From Leptodontidium sp. MPI-SDFR-AT-0119 (taxonomy: Eukaryota > Ascomycota > Leotiomycetes > Helotiales > Leptodontidiaceae), in the NCBI GenBank assembly GCA_020726505.1, contig JAHLEZ010000003.1:1054001-1118000 (forward strand): DNA of 64,000 nt, given 5' to 3'. The translations under genes and the position numbers were made by a program. Below are positions 1-10,342 of this stretch, piece by piece. The notes below the pieces were generated by a model. It was not told the origin of the DNA, did no database searches, and saw only the letters and a program-made list of their open reading frames with translations. The number at the start of each line of letters is the position of its first letter. The first letter of the stretch is position 1.

Positions 1-1255
1 ATTATACCATGATGTTTCCTGCAATACGATAATAAGAGGATCGCGGGCTCTGATCAACACGCAACTGTGCCTCTACCACTGTTCGCCATGACGGAAACAG
101 TCCTACCTGGGAAGTAGTTGATCGGAATATAGGCCGTTTCTATGCAAGTCACTCATGAATATTCCTGATTGACGTTAAGGCTTGCATCTGCAGATGTGGA
201 TTCATCCATTCAAAGGAAAGAATAATATCTTGAGGACCTGTTTTCATCACGTGCCGGACTTCCACCATCTTGTCTGGCAAAACGTTACAGCTGTGCGACA
301 CGACGAAGCGTATGGAGAGGCGACGCGTACCTGAGGAGGCATCCTCATCCTTGCTAAGTGAGCCTTAGAGGAAGCTTATATGGAGACGTTTGCTGTGGGC
401 TGCGAGGTATATCGGGGCTTTGAGGCTGGCCATGAACCTTTTGAGGTGTCTTCGGCCAGACAGTCGGCAACTCATCCAAACTCAGATAGATGACTTATAC
501 CTCCGCTGACAGAATACAGTCATAGAAAATTGGCAGTATTGGCAGTATTGGAAGTAGCTCTAGCGACCACCTACAGTCAAAAGAGATGAAGCGGACTCAA
601 GGCACTGAGCCTCAACTACCAAGTAGACTGATGTGAAGGCTCACTTACATCTGCAACTTGGAAATTCCACTGGTCTGAAAGCTTGAACAATAGCGAGAGA
701 AGGGGTGAGAAGATGGCAGAGGACTGCAGGGCCTGAACTTGGATGCCCAATATCCAAGAAGCGTGCTGAGGGCGAAGTCATGTCGAGGCTCCGAAGTGAG
801 GATGCTATGCCGAAGGATTGCATTGTTGGTCAGACTCCATGACTGGGCCTGGACTAGCTGGTCCATTGTCTACTGCTACTGTCATCCAGCTGTAATCATG
901 TATCTGTTTGTTGTTGTCTCAAGGTGGGGTGAACCATGTATTGAAACCAGATTGATTGGGTGGTAGCAGTGGCACGTATCATGTATATCGGGAAGAACTC
1001 TGCCAACAGTACCGTAGATTCGTTGTCGTACTCGACTCGGAGAATGTGACATTGTGAATGCAGACTTCGTATGTTCTGGGTGATGTTGATGAGTTGATGT
1101 AAAAGAGGAAGGGAGTGTTGTTGAAAGAAAGGTCACTCAAGTCCGACACCGAGCCGAGACCCCTGAACGAACCGAACCGAACCGAACCGCCAAATCCACT
1201 AAAGTCCACCGGCCGTTTGGACTGTTTGCCGCAGCCCAACATCAACAAAACAACC
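1..1255. other. Intergenic region upstream of the first gene
   Basis: No reading frame here looks like a real protein. The only frames are short, or lie antisense to the next gene. A short CCGAA-type pentamer repeat (about four units, near 1166-1190) sits in the probable 5' UTR of the gene that starts at 1256. Confidence 0.5.
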
Positions 1256-2662
1256 ATGTCCACCATTCCTTCGAGAACGCGATCGCTGCGCAAACCTTCA
1301 GAGTCTGGATCCAGATATGATCGCTCAAATGCCTTAGATGGGCTCGAATCCTCTGCAGCCAGACCAGAGCGCACTAGCCAATCTCCAAGTCGATTGCCAG
1401 TAAAACCGCCGACGCGCAGTGCCAGAAGCATATCAACAACATCCCGCCCACCGAGTGCGACAGGTAGCATTTCTAGCAATGCCTCTATGCGCCCTCCTCC
1501 GCCACGGGCGAATATAAGCAAGCCTACTTCAACAGGCGGATTGCAAAGACCAACGTCGAATCGTCGCGCAAATCCCCCCGCAGCGCCAGAAGCAGAACCA
1601 GTCAAGAAAGACCGGTCAAGACCCCCAATTGTCACATCCCGCCATCTTCGAAATGCCTCTACAAGCTCCTTCTCTAGCAGTTCTGCAAATTCGACTGCCA
1701 ATGTCTCAAGTCATACCCGCACGAGATCAAGCTCTACACTTCTGAACTCATCAGCAACTCTCCAAACATCGAAGCGAAACTCCGTCGAAATACCCAAACT
1801 ACAACCCCCAAGTGCTGACCCTCAGTTGAGAAGACAAGCATTCTCTACATACCAGCAACATTTCTCCCCCGCCAAAAATCTAGCGCCCAAACCACATCCA
1901 GCAGCTTTCCTTGCCCCTCCTTCTCCAAGCAAACTGCCTTCGAACATCGCAATATCGGCGGAAACTGCGAAGCTGCAGAATGAACTGCTCCAGTTGCATT
2001 TACTACATAGAGATGCAGCTCAGGTGGAGAGAGAATGGAAAGCTAGCGCCAAACGGAAACTTGGAGCTCGATTCCACTCCGTCGTTGACAAGAATGAAGA
2101 ATTGGTGCATCTTGAAGTCGAGGAAACAGGCAAGATCAATGCCCTGGCTTTGAAGAAATGGCAGGATATGGGGACCCCTGGCTGGGGATTAGATGAGAAA
2201 ATTCAAGTCCTCGACGAGGTTGTCACTGGAGTGTGGAATTTGGGCGAGTCTGGCGGAAAGTACTCACGCGTGGTGAGGAAATTCGAGAGGTGGGTCAGGC
2301 GATGTCAGGATATTCTGGAGATGAGGGCTACTGATGAGGAGCTGGATGGTGATGAAGTTGTGTTTCTAGAGGAGATGGACAGGGGATGGAAGGACGATTG
2401 CTTGGGGTTGGGTAGGAAATTGGAGACATGGAGAGATCAGTTGAGGGAGCTTGGCACGCCGGATGAGAAAGGATCGAGTTTGAGCGTCGTGGTGAACGGG
2501 ACTCGAGATCTAGTAAGGGGTATGTTGGCTGAGCTTGGTGCTATGGCGCAGATTGAACGGGATGCCATGAGGATGGAGGTGGACTGGATCAAGAGTATGA
2601 ATGATGATATCTTGGATGACGACACGAATACCCCAGCAGGAGCGATATGGAGATCACGGTAG
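1256..2662 (+). CDS. Ser/Arg/Pro-rich coiled-coil protein, possibly microtubule-associated
   Basis: Single-exon gene of 468 residues. I chose the ATG at 1256 because it has a good fungal context (CAACC before ATG) and because the in-frame sequence upstream (from 1115) reads like 5' UTR. Residues 1 to about 235 are low-complexity, rich in Ser, Arg, Pro and Thr, basic and presumably disordered. From about residue 250 a helical segment begins (LQNELLQLHLLHRD and following), rich in Glu, Lys and Leu, and runs to the C-terminus. I do not recognise the family with certainty. A basic Ser-rich tail followed by a helical bundle resembles the general plan of HAUS8/QWRF-type augmin subunits, but that is an inference from layout only. 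No catalytic motif or membrane segment is visible. Confidence 0.75.
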   Translation: MSTIPSRTRSLRKPSESGSRYDRSNALDGLESSAARPERTSQSPSRLPVKPPTRSARSISTTSRPPSATGSISSNASMRPPPPRANISKPTSTGGLQRPTSNRRANPPAAPEAEPVKKDRSRPPIVTSRHLRNASTSSFSSSSANSTANVSSHTRTRSSSTLLNSSATLQTSKRNSVEIPKLQPPSADPQLRRQAFSTYQQHFSPAKNLAPKPHPAAFLAPPSPSKLPSNIAISAETAKLQNELLQLHLLHRDAAQVEREWKASAKRKLGARFHSVVDKNEELVHLEVEETGKINALALKKWQDMGTPGWGLDEKIQVLDEVVTGVWNLGESGGKYSRVVRKFERWVRRCQDILEMRATDEELDGDEVVFLEEMDRGWKDDCLGLGRKLETWRDQLRELGTPDEKGSSLSVVVNGTRDLVRGMLAELGAMAQIERDAMRMEVDWIKSMNDDILDDDTNTPAGAIWRSR

Positions 2663-2862
2663 AATTCTTTCGAATGAATAAAAATCGAAGAATCTCGAAA
2701 GCGCTTAAAGAACGAGTATTCACGGGCACATGTCTTGAGGGTTTAATCCCGGTCTGTTTCCCATAAGAATTTGAGCCCGCCACTAAGAAATCTCTCTAGT
2801 TCGATGTACTCCAAGTAGAAAAGTCTATCAAAACGCCTCGCTCTACCCAGATTGTCGGCTCT

Positions 2863-4755
2863 CTAGTTATCCTCAAAGCGCTGTCTGATCACTGTCTTCC
2901 AGCTTCCAGTTGTAAACTGCATAGTGATGAACTGTCTGAAGTCTACATCCTGACCAGGCACCTCGTCGATGTCGAATCTGGAGAGGAAGTTCGCAGCTAC
3001 CATCCTCATTTCAGCCCAAGCAAAACTACTTGCAGTCAGTTGATTATCCAGGATATGATACATTGAAATGGGATGGAAGACTTACTTGATGCCAATGCAA
3101 GAGTGCTTTCCTCCAGAGAACGGGTAGTAAGCCGCCATGCTGTCTCGATTAGTATCATGTCAAGCAATCAAATCGGAGCCGAGAGAACTTACTCTGGCTC
3201 TGGTGCCCCCTCCCTCTCATCACCCTCCAGCCACCTCTCTGGCCAAAACCTCAACGGCTGTGGCCAGAACTCTCCATTCCTATGCAGCTCTCTGTAGCTC
3301 GCACTCACAACTGTGTGTGGTGGCAAGTCATACCCCATCAAGTTCACCCACTGTTTACCTGTCCTTCGGCCCATTTCGCTGGCAATAGGATGCAACCTCA
3401 AGTTCTCCTTGATGCACGCATTCAGATACCGATATGCTTGTTCATTTCTGATCTCTCTGCTATCGATAATTGGATCGTGTATACTTCGCACTGGGAGACT
3501 GGCCAGCAACTTCGTCTTAACCTCAGGGTTGCGTGCAATCTCCAGGAAGAGGCAAGCGATGGTGCCAGACGTAGTCTCAGAGCCAGCGAGCAGAATCTCT
3601 GACATCTGGTCCACGATCTGTCGTGTAGACATCTTGGTCTCATTGCTGGGGTTCTTGCCTTCGTCAATGAGATGCTGTAGTAGATCAGGTCTCTTCTGCT
3701 CGATATCGACGATTTGCTTGCGTCGCTGAACGAGCTTGTCAATAGCGATGATCATCTGTGCGGGCCAGTCCATTTCAACGTTAATGCCGAAAGCACGGAA
3801 GAAACGCTTGAAGTAGACGTTCTGGTAGCGTTTGGCCAGGCCGTCGAAAATGGCTCTTGGAATGGACTTCCATATTTTTTCTTCGACGCCGATGACAGCC
3901 TCTTTGCTGGGATTTGTTTGGCCAAAGCCTTTCCCGAAGGAGCATTCGCCCATACTAAGGACATGTGAGAACCGCCCTGAGGACCATCGAAAGGAAGCAC
4001 TTACATGTCAAGAGCTACGTTGTGCAAGTCCTCCATGAAATCACTTTCGATCGCTGGACGCTTCACATCCCCGAACTTGGCTTCGTCTAATGCCGTCTGG
4101 TATTTCTGCAGGAGATCTCGCACGCATTGCTCGAACAACACTTCGAGTTTGTCGATGTATGCAACTGTGAAAGCTGGAGAGAGGAACTTCTTGAGTCTGC
4201 GGTGGGGTTCTGGTCGGCTGGCATCAAACTATGTCAATCCAATATCCGATATGGTGATGGTGAGATGATATTAGGGGATATAAACACATACATCTCGCCA
4301 AACAAGCCTGGGTTGTATCGATCACGGGAGATCTCGGCATACATGGCTACTTTGGGCAAGTCGACAGAGACGAGGATCTTCTTCATGCTTTCTTTGTCTG
4401 ATATCCATACTTGGCGTGGGCCGAGGCGAACGATGGAACCGTACTTCTTATGAGACGACTCTGCGAGTTTCCAGACTTTGCCTGTTGCGACTACATTCGA
4501 AGTCAGCTATCATTTGGAATATGATTGAAAGAAGGGCAGGGTACTTACAGCCATATCTGAGGTGCATGGTGGTCCATGATGCGTACCATCTGTACCGGCT
4601 TAGCACAAGCTGTCTTGAGACTAGAAGTGGTATACTCACGGTCCGGGGATTTTGGAAAGTGGAGATCGAGAAGCTAGGAACACCTTCCTCGCCTTTTGAG
4701 CGGCAAGCAGAAACAGCAGCACGGCTGCTATGGGGTAGAGCATTGGCCACGACAT
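2863..4755 (-). CDS. Cytochrome P450 monooxygenase (seven exons)
   Basis: I reconstruct seven exons on the minus strand: 4755-4640, 4589-4549, 4490-4292, about 4217-4005, 3954-3193, 3139-3086 and 3025-2863. They join in frame to give about 515 residues, normal for a fungal microsomal P450. The N-terminus (MSWPMLYPIAAVLLFLLAA) is a membrane anchor, followed by a proline-rich hinge (KIPGP). Hallmarks are the I-helix AGSETT (about residue 313), the ExxR motif in KENLRLHP (about 373-376), FWPERW, and the heme loop FSGGKHSCIG with the Cys thiolate (about 458). The 54-nt sixth exon carries the whole heme loop. All key residues are present, so the enzyme should be active as an NADPH-reductase-dependent oxygenase in the ER. 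Substrate and CYP family cannot be read from the sequence. The exon 3/4 boundary has two workable solutions. A PaaK-like ligase gene lies 3 kb away. Confidence 0.9.
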
Positions 4756-5570
4756 GATCACCTACGCTGCAGTGGGGTGGTCAAAACGAAGATTGTGGAG
4801 TGGAGAGTGGATACAATTTGTATGGGGGGGAAAGCAGTTGTCCTCGGGGTGATCTGTGTCTTTTATCACAACTTTGGGGGCGATGTTCATTCTCACATGC
4901 TACTCGATATCTAAGCACAACTTCATGTAGATGATTGTGGATTCAGACGTGAGGGATAAAATTGGAGATCTACCGATGACGACTCATGATACTTGCACAG
5001 CGAGCATTGACAGTGTTGACTGAGGATGATCAAGTCACATATCTGAACTCTCTTCCTCTTGTATCTTCCCCCTCATCCAATGCTTTGGTCTCCACAGGAC
5101 TATCACGAATGGCCCACTTCTGGTCGGTCCACGTCAGGAGAGGCCTGGGAAACACCGAGCACGACCATCGGCCGAATATGTTTTGCCGTCACACTAACAG
5201 ACTTGAAATAAAGTTTGGAGTCTCGTATCACCATACACTGTTGAAGCTGTCAATTTGTTTTTAACGAGCACCATCCGAATGCCCTCAGGAAATCGGAGAG
5301 ACCTCCGGTGTCCCAACTGTGTGGTTTCTCACAGTATTCAGTTACATAACGTAAGGCATACTCTCAGCACATTACTGCTATTACGTTTAGAGTCTTGCAA
5401 CTCTAGTTCTCAGGTTTAATTAGGAGAAAGGAGATAGGAAAGTCAAAATAGAGTCCCCTGGCTACCGGTAGTTGATCAGAAATACAATCCTTGTAAGTGG
5501 GTAAGAGCAGCAAGTGTACTACCCACCGGCAGACCTGAACAACTAGACAGGGGGGCACATACGAACAGGA

Positions 5571-5658
5571 TAATCGTCAGATCGCCTCCGGTGGGCTTCC
5601 TGTTATCGCTAAAGACTGAAAGGATGTAGGAAGCCCACCGGAGGCGAGCTGACGATTA
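5571..5658. repeat. Near-perfect 31-bp inverted repeat (foldback hairpin)
   Basis: The arms at 5571-5601 and 5628-5658 are reverse complements with a single mismatch, separated by a 26-nt spacer. The core of each arm is CCTCCGGTGGGCTTCC or its complement. Such a structure is typical of a small foldback element or MITE end; no open reading frame lies inside. Confidence 0.9.
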
Positions 5659-5733
5659 GTTTGTAATTCAGGAAATAGAGTCTTCCCGCCAGGGCTCAGC
5701 CAAGATGATATTCACTTATGGCCAGAGCTTTGC

Positions 5734-5849
5734 TACTCCCTCATTCAGTGGATTGAAAATGGGGCGCTACTAGGGAAAAGAAGATCATTAGTTCGTTGGA
5801 CAACCTAGTAGTAGAGAAGACCCATTTTCAGTCCAGAGTAAAAGGAGTA
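5734..5849. repeat. Imperfect inverted repeat (second hairpin)
   Basis: The left arm 5734-5774 pairs with the right arm 5804-5849 apart from a few mismatches and a small bulge. Shared blocks include TACTCC, TGAAAATGGG and CTACTAGG with their complements. It lies 75 bp from the previous hairpin, so the two may be parts of one decayed element. Confidence 0.75.
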
Positions 5850-7177
5850 AGATGCTCATTGTACTACCACGGAAAGTCGCTCTTCTATCCCACTACAGCT
5901 AATCCTGTTGCCTTTCAAGCGGCAACTGTTTTTTGCTTGAGCGGGTCCCAGACTTGTTAGAGAGCAAGCTGCTCTCAAAGTACGAAGAGGGCGATCACCC
6001 TGCTGAGGGTAACTAAAGCAAGCCGAGTTAGAGGTTTGAGTTCACAACAACCTTAAGGCTTCACTTCGGCATAAGTTGAGTAGGTAGAGGAATTTCCGGG
6101 GTGGCAAGAGACTTTAAAACCCGTGGAAAGTGCGGGAAGACTCTACTAACTTCAGACATCATTCGCCCGAACAGTCGGACTTCTTCTCAAAAGTTTGTTG
6201 GAAATACTGTAGAACTTCGGAATTGGAACGGGATCTCTTCTGCGAAAGTCAAAAGAGGGGTTTGGAAGTTTAAGCGGAACATGAATCGCTGCGGGTAGAT
6301 AAGAAACGAGTTTATGCTCCTCCGTGCGGACTGAAACGGTCGCAAATGGCGGTAAGAATGTTTTGAGGTTCTTGCCAGAAGGTTTTGGGTGGGTTGTTGA
6401 CCTTGACTTTCTTGAGACGAGAGGACTTACTGACTACGGATCCGGCCCAAGGCGGGTCTCCCCGTTGCCAAGTTATGGGGGAGTCAAGAGTGGAGAAACA
6501 TCTCGTATTCTCAAGATATGCCGCGATCGTTACCCGTTCACTGCAAAAGGTCGAATGAAATAATCGGTCTTCGGGCACACTCTTCAACTCGTTTAAGTTT
6601 ATGTCAAGATGCAAGGCACAACTAGCTGAATTGCGAAAAGCGAGGAAGGTTTGGCTGACTCGACAACCGACGAGATAGACTTTCGATAGACTTTTATCCA
6701 GAAATTCAAAATGCTAAACAAATCATGATTATAACACACTTATCATAGATTATCATGAAGGCAATCCTTGTTCTGAACTAACAGGGAAACAAAGATAATC
6801 CATCGAGAGACATTGAATTCCAAGAACCCAAGGAAGAGGTTCTTCGGCCTTTCTATGTTCAGTGCCTCCCAGGGAGGTACTTCCGCACTCGACTCCCTCC
6901 TACCAGCTTATCCTTGTATTTCCATGATCGATATCCTCAAAAATAAGGTCAGACACATCATATGTTCCATCATGGCGGAAGTAATTAGTAGACCTATACA
7001 AGTTGCGGTCTAATTGTCTATTAGCGTTCATATTCCGTACAATCGAATGGGAGTTAAGACTGACACCACGTTGCTTTTGGCTTGTCGAACGGATACCGCT
7101 CCGCCGCAGGGAAAATGCTTTCATATACGGTAGAGAGTACAGCGAGCTGTGTATTGTTCTTTTCCTCTTTCGCCTTA

Positions 7178-7377
7178 GTCCCTAATTCGTTTCTGGTAAA
7201 GCGAGTTACTTAAAGGCGCTTAAAAGACTAAACTAAGACTTGTTAAACCTAAACTCTTCCTTCAAATAAAGGTTCTAAAATGATCTAGAGACTTTGGACA
7301 GGCTCTGAGAGCGCGAAGGCTACCAACCTGAGTGAGTACCTGCGTAGTCTTCATATCGCACGAGACGAGTTCGGCCT
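7178..7377. repeat. Degenerate copy of a roughly 220-bp dispersed repeat (copy A)
   Basis: Ordered matches to the element at 37950-38172: a left end resembling CCTAATTCGT...AAAGCGAG, a middle block like CTAAAATGATCTAGAGACTTTG, then GCGAAGGCTACC and a right end containing GAGACGAG. Divergence is considerable and the terminal inverted repeats are no longer perfect. Confidence 0.65.
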
Positions 7378-7912
7378 GACTCGTCCTTCTCGACGAGGGC
7401 TTCCGAGTGTGTTTTGTAGAGTATTGACTTGCAAGTTGTCGGTGATGGGGGAATTTTGTCGAGAGGAGTTATTATTGTTCTAGCTCTCTCTTCGTAGGAT
7501 TGAACCTACTGTGGTCAGATTGCAGGGCTATATCCAACCAACGTTCCCCTACAACCCCACTGTGGAGGGGTTCAGTCTCACAAAGAAAGCGAGCATGGTG
7601 TGAATAATGTAGCAGCGATGAATCGATCTCAGCCCTGTTGACGCTGACAGAGCCGTTACAGGTTCCCAGGGGTCACCACGATGAACTATTGAGTCAACTT
7701 GCCCGATAATCGGCTAAGTGAAGATGCTTTCCGAGGTGCGAAGCATAATACACAAGCCATAAGTCAAGGTTCAAGACGTCGCGAGAGGGTGACCCTGTTT
7801 GTACAAATACAGCCGGCCAAAAAGAAAAATCATTAGTGATTGAACACTTCCAAGTATTGTATTTCAAAGAATATGCAAGCAACATACGAACAGAAGCAGA
7901 TAATTTGCAATA

Positions 7913-9261
7913 ATGGGGGACATCAGTGGTGAAATACTCATCAACTCCGAGATGCCATCGGAGTTAAACGATCTCTTATCTTTTGTACGAACGAACTCGC
8001 CATATTATCAGCAACTCTGGAGAAATGTCCCATCTGACGGCTCGGCACCTCTCGATCAATACCCGGTTGTTAACCATGCTTCGTACTGGGCTGCCAACAC
8101 TTGTATGGACAGCCAAGTACTTACAGGTCCACATGTGAGTGGAATAGTTCTCAAGACAGGTGGTAAGAATTCCAGAGGACAGACAGAATAGATACAAAAG
8201 CTGACTTCAACAAAGGAACTACAAGTCATCCGAAAGTTACCTTCTACGCGAAAGATGAGCTCCGCATGGCAAGTCAACAACTGGGCCTGGGCATCCTGGC
8301 GGCAGGCATTCGTTCTCACGACCGAGTTGCCAATCTTTTCTATGCCGGGGAGATGTACGGGAGCTTCCTCTTGCATGTGTTATCCATCATGGACTTGACA
8401 ATACCGCTGGTGCACCTTCCAATTGGCGGATCATGTACATCGGAAACAACTATCCAATACATGCGGGAATCGGCAGCAACAGTAGTCTTCTCCACAGTCA
8501 CCACGTTGGTCAAACTCTCGGAGTGGCTCCTCGGACGGCAAGAAGTCATGATGGGGATTCGTGTGTTGATGTTCTCTGGAGAAGCCTTCTACGAAGACCA
8601 ACGCAGTCGGGTCTCTCAGGCTTTCCCAAGAGCTAAGATCAGGTCCCTGATCTATGGAAGTATTGACGCTGGCGCTCTCGGGTATTCAAGATCGGAACAT
8701 GACAGTCGATTACACACTGTATCTTCTCCGTATGTGATACTGGAAATCGCTCCTGATGGCTTGACATCAACGAAAGCCAATGGAGTCCCCGGGTCCGTCC
8801 TGGTTACAAACATGGGCCGTCGACTCCAGCCTGTGATCCGCTATCCTTCAGGAGACCTCGCCGAATGGGTCGACTACGAAAACGGTATCTTCAGAGTGCT
8901 GGGTCGGGACACAATTGGTGTCCGTATAGGTCCAGTCTCCATCGACACCAAACATCTTCGCCAAATTGTCACATCGTCTCTGGGTAAATCTGGAGACTTG
9001 GGTGCTTTCCAAGCCGTGATATCAAGAGCTAATATGAGAGATGTGCTGACTCTGCGAGTTGGGCACCGACCGACGGATGAGGAAGTAACAAGAGGGGCTA
9101 TATCGAAAGCGTTGAATGATGCTCGGCCGATGTTTTTGGATCATGTTGAAAGGGGTCTGATTGCGCCGCTGGAGATTGAATTTTTAGCAGTCGAAGATTT
9201 CAAGATCAGTCCTACGACGGGGAAACTTGCCGAGTTGGTCGATGAGCGTCCTACTGTATGA
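7913..9261 (+). CDS. PaaK-like adenylate-forming enzyme (phenylacetate-CoA ligase family)
   Basis: Two exons, 7913-8162 and 8216-9261, join in frame to give 431 residues, the size of bacterial PaaK-type ligases. The spliced junction creates the phosphate-binding loop TGGTTSHPK (about residues 82-90). Other ANL-superfamily motifs follow in order: SGEAFYEDQ, YGSID (in place of the usual YGxTE), YPSGDL, the hinge region RVLGRDTIGVRIG, and a C-terminal TTGK with the expected catalytic lysine. It should activate a carboxylic acid as its acyl-adenylate; a thiol acceptor such as CoA is the family norm. There is no carrier-protein or reductase domain, no signal peptide and no membrane segment. The start ATG follows AATA and precedes a sensible N-terminus. 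The substrate is unknown. The P450 beyond the repeat island is the only other metabolic gene nearby. Confidence 0.85.
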
Positions 9262-10342
9262 GTAGGAATGGAAGAACAAGAGCTGGGGCAAGAGGTTCTT
9301 GTTATATTGTTATATGGCCTGTTATCCCGTGATTACGGTGCCTTGAACTCAAAGTTGTGATCAGGGTTTTGACTTTTAGAGGACATCCAACAGAACCTTG
9401 GAAAGATATGTCTGACCACACCAGTGGAGGTCTGGAACTTCGATGTAATCTCTCAGAATGGAATGCTGCAATTAAATCTATTGGCTTCAGTTATTGCTCA
9501 GTTGTTCGATTTGAATAAGCGCTAACAATGCTTTCTTTTTCTGCAAACCCAGTCAAGCATGCCTCCTTTCAGGGTCCAGACTTCAAGCAGAAGTTTACTG
9601 TAGAGCAGTTTGCACTATTGGGTGATAGTTCAAGGTCTGGCGCCATTCCCATTTGACTTCCAGCCTAGGTTTGACAGAGCACATTGTGCATCGATTCCCA
9701 GAAATGGTACTAATGCCCCAGATCGTGGGCTAAATTCCAAATACCTTACTGAATGTACCGTCTGCCTGGACACTACGTATAGTTGGTACGTATAGTTGGC
9801 ACGTATAGTTGGCACGTATAGTTGGCACGTATTCGGTCCATTTTGGCCTGGAGACCTGAGAAGTTGAGTATTCAGAGCTCTCGGTAAGGTCTTGTGGATT
9901 TTGTGGCTTGTGATACTGCACATGCACAGGAATAGTAATCAAACAGTTCGAGGACTATTCAATCAAAACCAGCTATTATTTTCTTTTGGCTTTTTAATTT
10001 TCTTTTCCAGGGTTTATCTATTTCAGGCCGTTGCTTATGCAAGCTTTCTCTTGTGGCTTATCGCACCTCACCAAGCTAGCTTGCTACACGAGACCCTGAA
10101 AATCCTCAAGCCCGACGACGATAAAGAGTGAGGGGTACTTGCAGCCAACAAACGGCCCCTTCTGATTGGATGGGAGCAGAACCTCCGGATTTTTGGTGGG
10201 GGTCGAAAGGACGAGACGAAGCGAGGCGAGCCCGACACAGGAGAGGGTCGGTCCCAGATTAAATATTTCTTTGCAAGCACTTTTTCCTACCTCCCCCTCG
10301 CTTTCTTTTCCTTTCCCCTCCAGTCATGTCATCATATCTACC
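9262..10342. other. Intergenic region with a minisatellite and a pyrimidine-rich promoter
   Basis: No supported gene. It contains a 13-bp tandem repeat (9774-9831). Just before the SET gene there is a C/T-rich tract (about 10281-10325) of the kind common in fungal promoters and 5' UTRs. Confidence 0.55.
9774..9831. repeat. 13-bp tandem repeat, about 4.5 units
   Basis: The unit YACGTATAGTTGG repeats at 9774, 9787, 9800 and 9813, with a partial unit to 9831. The first two units start with T and the later ones with C; otherwise they are identical. There are no spacers, so this is a minisatellite and not a CRISPR array. Confidence 0.9.

Larger units (their letters stand above)
4756..7912. other. 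Gene-poor repeat island
   Basis: About 3.2 kb without a convincing gene. It holds two foldback hairpins (5571-5658 and 5734-5849) and one degenerate copy of a dispersed repeat also found at 37.95 and 39.85 kb. Small frames (for example 6101-6298 and 6324-6563) show no recognisable protein. The segment looks like decayed transposon or inserted repeat DNA between the P450 and the adenylating-enzyme gene. Confidence 0.5.

Noticed and set aside
979..1701. 240-residue frame on the minus strand
   Set aside because: It lies antisense to the Ser/Arg-rich gene and mirrors its codon bias; no family resemblance.
4756..7912. Search for a retrotransposon or transposase gene in the repeat island
   Set aside because: No reverse transcriptase, integrase or DDE motifs are visible in any frame; only hairpins and a short repeat.
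9774..9831. Possible CRISPR array
   Set aside because: The units adjoin without spacers, and the genome is eukaryotic.
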